The position numbers and the translations under genes were made by a program. From Gammaproteobacteria bacterium (GTDB lineage: Bacteria; Pseudomonadota; Gammaproteobacteria; UBA9214): a stretch of DNA of 54,416 bases. The notes below the pieces were generated by a model. The model was not told the DNA's origin, did no database searches, and was given only the letters and a program-made list of their open reading frames with translations. This document shows positions 1 through 8,042 of this stretch, piece after piece; the first letter of the stretch is position 1; the number at the start of each line of letters is the position of its first letter. Location: assembly GCA_022340485.1 (NCBI GenBank), contig JAJDNX010000038.1, forward strand, positions 1-54,416, in the 5' to 3' direction.

Positions 1-720
1 CGCTGGGGGCCGGGCTACATCTTCCTGGTCGGTTTCATCATCTCTCTGGTCACCCTGTTCAAGGGGCTGTCACACCTGAACATTTCGATGACGGTCGGTA
101 TGAGTTTTACGGTGGCGGTGATTTTCGGGGTGGTGCTGGCGATCATTGGCTGGTTCCTGATCAACCGGGTTCATGTCGACGCGGCTGCCGATCGCGACTT
201 TCACTTTGCCAGCGTTGAGAGGGTGTTCACTCCCATGATGATCTTTACCGCCTGTGCCATGGCCTTCGCGCATGGCTCGAACGATGTTGCCAATGGCATT
301 GGTCCGCTGGCTGCTGTCGTCAGCATTGTTCAATCCGGTGGTGAAGTCGCACAAAAGGCAGCCTTGCCACTGTGGATACTGGTGCTTGGTGGCGCCGGTA
401 TTGTTGTCGGTCTGGCGACCATGGGCTACCGGGTGATGAAGACCATTGGCAGTGGTATTACCCAGCTCACACCGAGTCGTGGCTACTGTGCAACCCTGGC
501 CGCGGCTGCAACCGTGGTGCTGGCATCGCGCACCGGTTTGCCGGTCTCCACCACACATATCGCCGTGGGTGCCGTGATCGGGGTCGGACTGGCGCGGGGT
601 GTCGGTGCCATCGACCTGCGTGTCATCGGCGGTATCATTGTCTCCTGGCTGGTGACCCTACCGATTGGGGGTGTGTTGGCGGCCCTGTTCTTTTTTACCC
701 TCAAGGGCATGTTCACATAA
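1..720 (+). CDS. PiT-family inorganic phosphate transporter, 3' part
   Basis: This is the C-terminal 239 residues of a low-affinity phosphate permease of the PiT family, an inner-membrane protein that imports phosphate (as metal-phosphate or with a cation). The reading frame is open from base 1, so the start lies outside the window. The family signature GSNDVANGIGPLAAV is visible near residue 88, and the second half-repeat signature TGLPVSTTHIAVGAVIG near residue 180. Several hydrophobic membrane segments surround both, and the last one runs to the TAA at 718-720. Its position beside a high-affinity pst/pho cluster on the other strand suits a phosphate role. The family call is secure; whether it carries phosphate or sulfate cannot be decided from the fragment, although context favours phosphate. 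Confidence 0.93.
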   Translation, partial: RWGPGYIFLVGFIISLVTLFKGLSHLNISMTVGMSFTVAVIFGVVLAIIGWFLINRVHVDAAADRDFHFASVERVFTPMMIFTACAMAFAHGSNDVANGIGPLAAVVSIVQSGGEVAQKAALPLWILVLGGAGIVVGLATMGYRVMKTIGSGITQLTPSRGYCATLAAAATVVLASRTGLPVSTTHIAVGAVIGVGLARGVGAIDLRVIGGIIVSWLVTLPIGGVLAALFFFTLKGMFT

Positions 721-736
721 GGCATGCAGAGGGTAA

Positions 737-757
737 GGTTAACGAACCGCTTTTTTA
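737..757 (+). terminator. possible intrinsic terminator after PiT gene
   Basis: A small GGTT-AACG-AACC hairpin is followed by GC and six T residues, 17 bases after the PiT stop codon. The stem is only four pairs, so this is a weak call resting on the T-run and its position. Confidence 0.3.
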
Positions 758-874
758 TCCATTCGGTTAGCACAAAAACCAGCCCCTGGTGACTGGTGTT
801 ATTCCCCCACGGGGAACATTGCGCAGCAGCCATGCCCCGGTTTGCCTTGCTGCGCGAAGGTCCTGGAATGCCTG

Positions 875-1474
875 ATGTCCTTGAATAGTACCGAGGTTGA
901 AGCGGTTGACTGGATCAAGGGGGTAGCCGTTCCTCGTGGCGTACGCTTTCGCCAGATCATCGTCACCGGACCGCCGGGTTGTGGCAAGTCCAGCCTGATC
1001 CAGAAACTCGGAGGTTGGCCGGAAGAAGGCTGCATCGATCTTGCAGCAGATCACTGGTGGCGCAGCCGGATACTGGCATTCAGGCCGCGTGAAGTACACT
1101 TCAGAATACCGTTCAAGGGGCTTCGTGACAGCCGCACCGTGTTTGACCGTGAATGGCTTGACGCGCCAAGCCCGCTGGACTATGCACGCATCCGGATCCC
1201 TCCTGGCAGGATCTGGTTCTTTCAGAGCAACTGGAAGACGCGCTATGTCTTCGATTTCCAGCTGCTGCCTGCGGAGCGCATTTACACCATCCGCAAGACC
1301 CGCGCCTCCGTGCAAAGCCACCCGATCGACCGGGAGTTGACGCTAGAGGAGGTAGAGCGACAATGCACAATTTATGAATTGCTGGCGCAGCATTTTCACC
1401 GCTGCGGGATACCGGTCATTGTACGTACCGACTTCGAAGGCATGCCACGGCGGATTATCGATGCTCAGGATTAG
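875..1474 (+). CDS. P-loop NTPase of unknown function
   Basis: A protein of about 199 residues with a clear Walker A motif GPPGCGKS at residues 32-39, suggesting a small AAA-like or kinase-like nucleotide-binding protein. No other diagnostic motif was recognised, so function is open. The ATG at 875 is chosen because the longer frame needs a TTG at 842 and adds only 11 unremarkable residues; no strong ribosome binding site decides it. It runs convergently toward the FHA-like metallophosphatase gene, separated by about 70 bases. Soluble and probably cytoplasmic, since there is no signal or membrane segment. A role in phosphate metabolism is suggested only by location. Confidence 0.7.
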   Translation: MSLNSTEVEAVDWIKGVAVPRGVRFRQIIVTGPPGCGKSSLIQKLGGWPEEGCIDLAADHWWRSRILAFRPREVHFRIPFKGLRDSRTVFDREWLDAPSPLDYARIRIPPGRIWFFQSNWKTRYVFDFQLLPAERIYTIRKTRASVQSHPIDRELTLEEVERQCTIYELLAQHFHRCGIPVIVRTDFEGMPRRIIDAQD

Positions 1475-1546
1475 CAGTAGTGAATCAGGCTTACAGTGGC
1501 GGATAATTTGACTGTCGTTGCTACCATTTATTATTTGCGAGCTTAC

Positions 1547-2989
1547 TTAGGGTAGTGTCTCGGCAACTTGCCCATTCAGCCACGTGAGCAGATCCTCGAC
1601 AGGGTATATCTGTGGCACCATCCTGCCATCGATGCCGGTAAAGACCCCGACCCGATCGGGTCGTGAACTGATAACGATGTGGTGCTGGCCGATCTGGCCA
1701 GCGTTCAGCCACAGTGTGCCATCTGCGGAGCACGGGTGGTGGCCGACAAGAAACGGGGTGTCAGCGTCTCTTTCCAGTCCCTTGCGAAACTGGCGGACAT
1801 GGCTGCCGGTGTAACCAGCAGGAAATGCCGGGGTCCTGATTCTGTTCCAGGTCAGGTCATGCACAATATCGGGGAACTGGTGTGCATCGACGAGGATTTC
1901 TCGAGAGATCTTTCTGCGTGCAGGTCCCGCATGGCAGGCAATAAAATCCCTCGCGAGCACTACGAGAGCAGATTGTTGATAAAAGAGTTCCAGTTGTGTC
2001 TTGTATTCCTCGCCTCGCGACGACAGCACATATTTTTCCCAGAGCAGTCCTTGGGGAACCCCTTGTTTCATCAATTCATGAAGAAAGCTGTCGTGATTGC
2101 CAACAATATAGAAGAACCGCTGTGGAAATCGCAGTTTCAACCTGAAAATCAGGTCCATCATCAATAAAGAGCTGTCCATTTCCTCGAGCTTGCCGGGTTC
2201 CTCGGGATGTATGGCATCTCCGAGAATGACCAGCGCAGCCGTGCCTTTCTCCAGGCTGTCAAGGACCGCATTCTCACTGAGGATCGTGAGCAGATTGTCT
2301 ACCCGTGCATGCAGATCGCCGACGACTACCGGGGTGACATGATCCGGCAACTGCAGGACGCCGCCGGGGTTGCCGAGGGTATCCCGGGGATGTCCGGTCT
2401 CCTTCCCGAGGAGCTCATTGACCTGTTTCAGGTTTGCGGTGGCCTCTGCAACAGACAGGGGTTGCAGCGGACCTCCGAAGATCTCGCGGATTTTTTTCAG
2501 GGCGGCCCTGCGACGAAGTGTAATGGGGGGAATATCCTGTGTTTCCCCGGCCAGTGAAACATAGGTGCCGAGTTCCGAGATCGGGTCCTTGAAGATCAGG
2601 CTGTCACCACTGTGGGAAACAGAAAAGTTGCGACGGAATGCGTCTCGAGGCGCACTGAATACCTGTTTCTGGTAGTCCACCTTGCGGTCTACTACGAGCG
2701 TACTTCCGGGCGATAGCCTTTGAAAGTGGGCGACGCCGACGCCATAGCGCTGCGGGTCGAACAGAATGAAGTCGTATGCCGACGCATGGTTGGCGGCGGT
2801 GATACCCGGTGCAGGAGACAGGATCAGGGTCTGCTTGCCCATCTCGATCAGGTAGTCTTGGTAGCCATGCAGCGGGATGCATATTTCCTTGCCGGACAGG
2901 CGCAGCTTCTGGGCAGGTGCAGGAATAACGGTTTCCTGCCCCGGCCGGAAACGGTCCCGTATATTTTTCCAGATCGATTGACCAGTCAT
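1547..2989 (-). CDS. FHA-like domain fused to metallophosphatase
   Basis: A 480-residue protein with a C-terminal calcineurin-like phosphoesterase domain. The metal-binding motifs are in order: GDLH (224-227), GDA (257-259), GNHD (297-300), a later CHAGP (about 352) and GHH (416-418). Residues about 30-150 look beta-rich and end in a stretch with VSH (124-126), KDPIS (134-138) and ELGTYV (139-144), the pattern of an FHA phosphothreonine-binding fold (SxxH ... D..S.NGT.V). That makes it a likely phosphoprotein-targeted or small-phosphoester phosphatase; the substrate is unknown. It lies 80 bases downstream of phoR on the same strand and could be the last gene of the pho operon. The metallophosphatase call is strong; the FHA call is by motif only. 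Confidence 0.85.
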   Translation of the reverse strand: MTGQSIWKNIRDRFRPGQETVIPAPAQKLRLSGKEICIPLHGYQDYLIEMGKQTLILSPAPGITAANHASAYDFILFDPQRYGVGVAHFQRLSPGSTLVVDRKVDYQKQVFSAPRDAFRRNFSVSHSGDSLIFKDPISELGTYVSLAGETQDIPPITLRRRAALKKIREIFGGPLQPLSVAEATANLKQVNELLGKETGHPRDTLGNPGGVLQLPDHVTPVVVGDLHARVDNLLTILSENAVLDSLEKGTAALVILGDAIHPEEPGKLEEMDSSLLMMDLIFRLKLRFPQRFFYIVGNHDSFLHELMKQGVPQGLLWEKYVLSSRGEEYKTQLELFYQQSALVVLARDFIACHAGPARRKISREILVDAHQFPDIVHDLTWNRIRTPAFPAGYTGSHVRQFRKGLERDADTPFLVGHHPCSADGTLWLNAGQIGQHHIVISSRPDRVGVFTGIDGRMVPQIYPVEDLLTWLNGQVAETLP

Positions 2990-3069
2990 CTAGGATCGCA
3001 TTGCTGTGTGTAGCTGGATAAGCAGGATTGGATTGGGTGTATGAATTATCAACCGGGTGGCAGTCGTTA

Positions 3070-4464
3070 TCAATCGCTAACGGCGCTATCCTGCACAGCC
3101 TCCGGGCGTATCAGTCGTTCAAGTGGAAAATGACAGTGAAAAGTGCTGCCATGACCCTCGGTGCTGCTGATTTTCAGCTCGGCACCATGACGATCGAGGA
3201 TGTTCTTGACGATGGCAAGCCCCAGACCTGTGCCGCCGGTATTGCGCGAGCGGCTGCCATCCACACGGTAAAGGCGTTCCGTGAGACGCGGGAGATGCCG
3301 GGCAGGGATGCCTTCGCCATTATCACTAACGCTCAGGTATCCCCCTTCAGAATCGACCCGCCAGCGGATGTCAACTTGTGTCCGTTTCGGGGTGTGTTTT
3401 ATGGCATTGGTGACAAGACTGGAGACCGCGGTATGTATATCTTTTCTTTCACCTCTCAGCCTGACCGCTGATTCGATGTGGCTTTGTACGGTATGGCCGC
3501 TTGCCCTGCCAAGGGTTTGAGCTTCCGCAACGATCGCGGCCAGCAGTTCGGATACATCAATCTCATCTGCTACGGGCGGTTGTTGCTTTGATTCAAGGCG
3601 CGACAGCGTCAGCAGGTCGGCAATCAGTTCACTCATGCGCAACGTCTGACTTTGCATCAGCTCGATGGAGCGCTGCTCGGATGGAAGTCCACCATTGCTG
3701 GTTTGCAGCTGTTCCAGGAGTCCGGATATAACCGTCAGAGGGGTGCGCAGTTCGTGTGAGATGTTCGCCACAAAATCCAGTTGCGCAGAGTCCAGATGGT
3801 ACTGTCGCGTGATATCGCTGGCGACGATCATTTGCTGCTGGTCTCCGCTGAATGTGGTGACAAACAGGGATACGATTCTGGAGCGGTTGGCCGGTGGGCT
3901 GAACACCAGTGGTTGTTCAAAGGCCCCGTTGTCCAGATATTCTTCCAGAATTGGGTCACGAACGAGATCCAGCAATCGCTCACCGGTCGAATCATGATAA
4001 TCAACGCCCAGTAACCGCTCCGCGGCAGGATTCACCCATTCAATCTTTCCTGTTTGTCCCAGTATCACCACGGCCTCGGGCAATGCAGAGATGGCATCCT
4101 CAAAGCTACCCTGATAGCGTGACAGCCGGTGCTCGGGTTGTTGCTTGTCCTGGTACAGCGTGACCAGTTCCCGGAACACGTCTTTCCACACACCATATAG
4201 ACCTATCGGGCCGGGAGCGAGCCTGTTCCTGATCAGCCGCAGCAGGCGCGCGAGTTGCAACAGGTGCCATGCAAGATAGGCGCTAAGGCCTGTCAGCAAA
4301 CACAGCAGCAGCTTTCCCGTCAGCATTCCTGCCAGCAGGGCCGTGCCCGTTATCCCCAGAAGCAGCCACAGTTCCTGCTTCAGGCTGGCGGGCAGATTGT
4401 GCTGAAGTATGGTCATCGCCGATGATCTTATCTGCGGCTTTTCCCGCGTTGCAGGAATCACCAT
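3070..4464 (-). CDS. phoR: PhoR phosphate-regulon sensor histidine kinase
   Basis: A 464-residue inner-membrane sensor kinase with the PhoR layout. An N-terminal hydrophobic hairpin (about 32-70) is followed by a PAS domain (about 118-225) and a HisKA helix with the phosphorylated His at 237 in FVANISHELRTPL. The HATPase domain has NAIKHTP, DNGEGIP and GTGLGLAIV. In the known family it phosphorylates or dephosphorylates PhoB in response to the Pst/PhoU state. The ATG at 4464 directly abuts the phoB stop (TGAATG), suggesting translational coupling. An internal ATG at 4416 would give a length closer to E. coli PhoR and cannot be excluded. It has the short periplasm-less N-terminus typical of PhoR, consistent with sensing through PhoU. 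Confidence 0.95.
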   Translation of the reverse strand: MVIPATREKPQIRSSAMTILQHNLPASLKQELWLLLGITGTALLAGMLTGKLLLCLLTGLSAYLAWHLLQLARLLRLIRNRLAPGPIGLYGVWKDVFRELVTLYQDKQQPEHRLSRYQGSFEDAISALPEAVVILGQTGKIEWVNPAAERLLGVDYHDSTGERLLDLVRDPILEEYLDNGAFEQPLVFSPPANRSRIVSLFVTTFSGDQQQMIVASDITRQYHLDSAQLDFVANISHELRTPLTVISGLLEQLQTSNGGLPSEQRSIELMQSQTLRMSELIADLLTLSRLESKQQPPVADEIDVSELLAAIVAEAQTLGRASGHTVQSHIESAVRLRGERKDIHTAVSSLVTNAIKHTPKRTQVDIRWRVDSEGGYLSVSDNGEGIPARHLPRLTERLYRVDGSRSRNTGGTGLGLAIVKNILDRHGAELKISSTEGHGSTFHCHFPLERLIRPEAVQDSAVSD

Positions 4465-5163
4465 TCAAACAGGGCCTGCCGAAAGGTGTGTGGAGAACCG
4501 GTAACCGGCACTGCGAACGGTCTGGATAAGGCGGTCATGCCCGGAGGGTTCTAGCAGCTTGCGCAGGCGACGGATATGGACATCGACGGTGCGTTCTTCC
4601 ACGTAGATTGTGTCCCAGACCTGTTCGATCAGCTGTTGACGGCTGTAGACCCGTTCCTGGTGCGTCATGAAAAAATGCAGCAAGCGAAACTCCAGTGGCG
4701 ACAGTTCCAGTGGAATTCCAGCGGCAGTGACCCGGCAGGTACCCGGGTCGAGAGTCACACCTTCGATCTGCAGCACTTCCCTGTGATCCTGCGGTGTGCT
4801 GCGGCGCAGTACTGCCTTGATCCGTGCCAGCAATTCGCTGACAGAGAAGGGCTTGGAAACATAATCATCCGCACCTGCCTCCAGTGCGGCTATTTTGTCG
4901 ACTTCCTGGTCTCGAGCCGTCAGCATGATGATTGGCGGGGAACTGCTGGAGCGGTTGCCATGCAGCTGGCGGGCAAGCTCAAATCCGGACTGCCCGGGCA
5001 GCATCCAGTCGAGCAGTATCAGATCGGGCTTTCGGGCAGCGATCAGCTGGCGTGCTTGCAATGTGTTGTCCGCCTCGAGCAGTTCGTAGCCTGCGCGGGT
5101 CAGTGCCATACCGAGCATTTCACGGATGGCGGGGTCATCGTCAACAACCAGGATACAGGACAT
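4465..5163 (-). CDS. phoB: PhoB phosphate-regulon response regulator
   Basis: A 232-residue OmpR/PhoB-type regulator: receiver domain with acidic residues at 8-10, phospho-acceptor Asp52 in LLDWMLPG and the switch Lys in YVSKPFS, followed by a winged-helix DNA-binding domain containing VEERTVDVHIRRLRKLL. It activates genes carrying Pho boxes when phosphate is low. The ATG at 5163 (MSCILVVDDD) fits the family start; the longer frame uses a TTG at 5199 and adds residues PhoB lacks. It is followed without a gap by phoR. Upstream, to pstB2, lies 252 bases with an inverted-repeat element and no Pho box I could recognise, so phoB may be read from pst or from its own promoter. Confidence 0.95.
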   Translation of the reverse strand: MSCILVVDDDPAIREMLGMALTRAGYELLEADNTLQARQLIAARKPDLILLDWMLPGQSGFELARQLHGNRSSSSPPIIMLTARDQEVDKIAALEAGADDYVSKPFSVSELLARIKAVLRRSTPQDHREVLQIEGVTLDPGTCRVTAAGIPLELSPLEFRLLHFFMTHQERVYSRQQLIEQVWDTIYVEERTVDVHIRRLRKLLEPSGHDRLIQTVRSAGYRFSTHLSAGPV

Positions 5164-5235
5164 TGCAGGCAAGAATAGGGCAGACAGGCAATAAATCAAA
5201 GTGGGTTGTAAGTTGACACTTCGTCATGAGGCCTA

Positions 5236-5314
5236 CCACGGAAGCACACGCAATGTCACGGAAGAAAGAGCGGCCTGCTGGGAATATTCCCGTATTTTTC
5301 GTGTGCTTCCGTGG
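5236..5314. repeat. long inverted-repeat element between pstB2 and phoB
   Basis: A perfect 15-base inverted repeat, CCACGGAAGCACACG at 5236-5250 and its complement at 5300-5314, flanks 49 bases. The spacer holds a third partial copy of the motif (CACGGAAG, 5257-5264) and a perfect 12-base palindrome GGGAATATTCCC (5280-5291). It lies in the 252 bases between pstB2 and phoB. As RNA it would form a stable stem-loop. The CACGGAAGCACACGGAAG motif type is, from memory, a common intergenic repeat in environmental proteobacteria, so this may be a small non-autonomous repeat. A degenerate relative occurs at 24315-24388. Confidence 0.75.
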
Positions 5315-5415
5315 CGAATGGTATGTTTTCAGTGGTGAATCAACTTATACAAGCACCATTTGCTCTATTTCGTGGAGTCACTTGACCCGTCCTGTGCAGC
5401 AGAAAAGCCGCAATC

Positions 5416-6216
5416 CTAGCCATAACGGCCCTCGATGTAATCCGCGGTTTCCTTTTTTCCGGGGGTGACAAACATATCTTCCGTGGCCGTGTGTTCCACG
5501 ACTTTGCCCATCAGCATAAAGATGCATTCTTCGCTGGCGCGTCGTGCCTGGGCCATGTTGTGGGTGACGATCAGGATGGTGTACTTGCCGCGCAGTTCCC
5601 AGATTAGTTCTTCGACGGCCTCGGTACCCTTGGGATCAAGAGCGGAACAGGGCTCATCCATCAGCAGCAGGCCGGGCTTGACGGGCAGGAGGCGGGCGAT
5701 ACACAGCTTCTGCTGCTCCTCCAGTGACAGTTCGGTGGCCTTGCTGTCCAGCCGGTCCTTCACCTTGTCCCACAGCAGTACCTGGCGGAGGGCCTCCTCG
5801 GCGATAGCATCCTGCTCGCTGCGTGATGCACGCTTGCCTTCTGAATGCAGGCCGTAGCCGAACAGCACGTTGTCGCGGATGGAGATCGGCAGGGGATTGG
5901 GACGCTGAAAAACCATGCCGACCTGCTTTCTGAGCTGCACAAGTTCCACGGCCGGGTCATAGATATTGTGCCCAAAGACGTTGATCATGCCGTCGATGCG
6001 AACGTAACCGAGCCGCTCGTTGATACGGTTGATGCTGCGCAGGAAGGTCGACTTGCCGCAACCGGACGGGCCGATGAGGGAGGTGATTATGCCCTGTCTG
6101 ATGTGGAGATTGATGTCGTAGAGCGCCTGAAAGGTTCCATACCAGAGGTTCAGATGCTCTGTATGGATGGCGGAATCCACCGGCTTGTCAACGACCGATT
6201 GTCTGCGAGTATTCAT
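5416..6216 (-). CDS. pstB: PstB-type ATPase 2 (degenerate LSGGQ signature)
   Basis: A 266-residue ABC ATPase of the phosphate importer. It keeps an intact Walker A GPSGCGKST (49-57), Q-loop Q104 in VFQRPNP, Walker B LLLMDE (183-188), D-loop SALD (191-194) and switch His219 in VTHNM. The ABC signature is LSLEE (163-167) instead of LSGGQ. In an ABC dimer this Walker site would be completed by the signature of the partner, and PstB1 upstream does retain LSGGQ. The two are therefore best read as halves of one heterodimer. The start ATG at 6216 matches the PstB length; there is a 149-base gap from pstB1, unusually large for this operon. It resembles canonical PstB more closely than PstB1 does. Confidence 0.92.
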   Translation of the reverse strand: MNTRRQSVVDKPVDSAIHTEHLNLWYGTFQALYDINLHIRQGIITSLIGPSGCGKSTFLRSINRINERLGYVRIDGMINVFGHNIYDPAVELVQLRKQVGMVFQRPNPLPISIRDNVLFGYGLHSEGKRASRSEQDAIAEEALRQVLLWDKVKDRLDSKATELSLEEQQKLCIARLLPVKPGLLLMDEPCSALDPKGTEAVEELIWELRGKYTILIVTHNMAQARRASEECIFMLMGKVVEHTATEDMFVTPGKKETADYIEGRYG

Positions 6217-6365
6217 TCTTTGTCCATCTGGTTTCTGTTAATGCTGCATTGACTCGTGCAAACGCACGAGGTCGCCATGAAAGAGAGAGAGCTGTTTAAT
6301 CGCAAAAACTTTGCATCCCCGGCGAGTGTTTGTTTTTGTATGGAAGCCAGCAACTGATTCCCTGT

Positions 6366-7175
6366 CTACCCGAAACGTCCCTCGACGTAATCCCGGGTGC
6401 GGGGATCCTTGACCTCGCCGGTAAACAGGTCCTCGGTCTCGCCGATCTCTACGCACTCGCCATTGAGAAAAAAGGCGGTACGGTTGGCAAGGCGCCGCGC
6501 CTGCTGTACCAGGTTGGTGACCAGGATGATGGTCATTTCCTGTTTCAGCTCCTTGAGCACGTCCTCGATACGCATGGTTGTCACCGGGTCGACCGCAATC
6601 GAGAACTCATCGAGCATCAGTACTTCCGGTTCCTGGGAGAGTGCGCGGGCAATGGTCAGGCGCTGCTGCTGACCACCGGAGAGCAGGCTGCCGAGGGAAT
6701 TCAGGCGGTCCTTGACCTCGTCCCAGAGTGCCGCCCGCTCCAGGCAGCGCTCGACGATCATGTCGAGCTTGGCCTTGTTTTTTATACCCGCGAGGCGCGG
6801 TGCAAGCGCCACATTATCATACACCGTCATCGGCAGTCCGACCGGCAGGGGGAATACCACACCGATACGGGAACGCAAGGCATAAACATTTTTGAGGTGA
6901 CGGATATCAAGACCGTTGAAGAGGATTTTGCCGCGCACATGCATATTGGAATCGAACGTGTTCATGCGGTTCAGCGACTTCAGGAACGAGGTCTTGCCGG
7001 CATTGGCCGGCCCGATAATGCCAAAGATCTCGTGCTCGCGGATGTCGAGGTTGACGCCGCTCAATGCCGGTTGCTTGCCATAGCTGATTGTCAGGTTGCG
7101 AACCTCCAGCTTCACGGGGGCCTGTTCCGTGACCGCTTGCACCCTAGTGGCGGTACCCTGTGTGCTGGCTACCAT
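6366..7175 (-). CDS. PstB-like ATPase 1 (lost Q-loop and switch His)
   Basis: A 269-residue PstB-family ATPase with an altered nucleotide site. The Walker A is GPANAGKT (55-62) and the signature LSGGQ (165-169) is intact. However, the Q-loop glutamine is replaced by Pro109 (VFPLPVG), the D-loop reads IAVD (193-196), and the switch histidine is Asn221 (VTN). The Walker B VLMLDE with Glu190 remains. This is the mirror image of PstB2, which kept these residues and lost the signature. The start overlaps the pstA stop by seven bases (ATGGTAG), so the genes are translationally coupled. The likely role is the degenerate-site partner of PstB2 in the PstCA permease complex; independent ATPase activity is doubtful. 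Confidence 0.9.
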   Translation of the reverse strand: MVASTQGTATRVQAVTEQAPVKLEVRNLTISYGKQPALSGVNLDIREHEIFGIIGPANAGKTSFLKSLNRMNTFDSNMHVRGKILFNGLDIRHLKNVYALRSRIGVVFPLPVGLPMTVYDNVALAPRLAGIKNKAKLDMIVERCLERAALWDEVKDRLNSLGSLLSGGQQQRLTIARALSQEPEVLMLDEFSIAVDPVTTMRIEDVLKELKQEMTIILVTNLVQQARRLANRTAFFLNGECVEIGETEDLFTGEVKDPRTRDYVEGRFG

Positions 7176-8038
7176 TTCTTTTTACCACGCAGGTAGATGC
7201 GGAAGGCAATCGACAGACTGTTCATCAACAGCACCATGGCGATCAGCACCAGTGCCACGCCATAGGGGAGATCCTCTGGTACACCGGGCACCTGGGTGGA
7301 GACCACAAACAGGTGCAGTGACATGGCCATGGTCTGGTCGAAGATCCCCTGTGGCAGGAACGGGGTGAAGAACACCGCGCCGGTGAACATGATGGGTGCG
7401 GTTTCACCGGTGGTTCGCGATACCTCGAGAATGACACCGGTGAGGATGCCGCTGACGGCGTTCGGCAGCACCACACGGCGGATGGTCTGCCAGCGGGTGG
7501 CGCCCATGTTCCAGCAGGCTTCACGGAAGGCGAGGGGAACGGCCTGCAGTGACTCGCGGGTGGCAACGATCACTACCGGCAATGTCATGATGGCCAGGGT
7601 CAGGCTGGCCGCGAGGATGCTGGTGCCAAACTTGAAAAACAGCACGAAGGCACCGACGCCAAACAGGGCATGGACGATCGACGGTACCCCGGCCAGGTTG
7701 ATAATGGCCAGGTTGATGATGCGCGTGAACCAGTTTTTACCGGCGTATTCACTGAGATAGATGGCGGCAGCAACTCCCAGTGGCACGGATATCATCAGCG
7801 CTACCGCTACCAGCCAGATGGTGCCGAACAAGGCCGGGAAGATGCCGCCCGCCGTCATTCCATTGGTCGGGCTGGTGAACAGGAAATCGATCGAGATCAC
7901 CGAGCCGCCCTTTACGATCAGAGTCCCGAGAATCAGCAGTACCGGTGTAATCAGCAACATGGTCATCAGCAGAAACAGGATGTTGAACAGTCGCTGGACA
8001 CGCTGGTTATGCAGATTGAGTGCGGATGTCTCGAACAT
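7169..8038 (-). CDS. pstA: PstA phosphate ABC transporter permease
   Basis: A 289-residue inner-membrane permease with about six hydrophobic segments and the cytoplasmic EAA-type loop EACWNMGATRWQTIRRVVLP (residues about 190-210), which docks on the ATPase. The conserved GETAP follows. Together with PstC it forms the channel for phosphate delivered by PstS. The gene lies 4 bases after pstC and overlaps pstB1. Length and motifs are those of PstA, with no visible anomaly. Confidence 0.96.
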   Translation of the reverse strand: MFETSALNLHNQRVQRLFNILFLLMTMLLITPVLLILGTLIVKGGSVISIDFLFTSPTNGMTAGGIFPALFGTIWLVAVALMISVPLGVAAAIYLSEYAGKNWFTRIINLAIINLAGVPSIVHALFGVGAFVLFFKFGTSILAASLTLAIMTLPVVIVATRESLQAVPLAFREACWNMGATRWQTIRRVVLPNAVSGILTGVILEVSRTTGETAPIMFTGAVFFTPFLPQGIFDQTMAMSLHLFVVSTQVPGVPEDLPYGVALVLIAMVLLMNSLSIAFRIYLRGKKKW

Positions 8039-8042
8039 GATC

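Noticed and set aside
767-1321. Long minus-strand frame opposite the P-loop gene
   Set aside because: Antisense shadow of the plus-strand gene that has a clear Walker A; no recognisable protein features.
5164-5235. Pho box for phoB
   Set aside because: One TGTCAA half-site exists on the minus strand near 5212-5218, but no second half-site lies 11 bases away.
6330-7196. 288-codon plus-strand frame opposite pstB1
   Set aside because: Shadow of pstB1: it covers almost exactly the same bases and lacks a ribosome binding site or domain.
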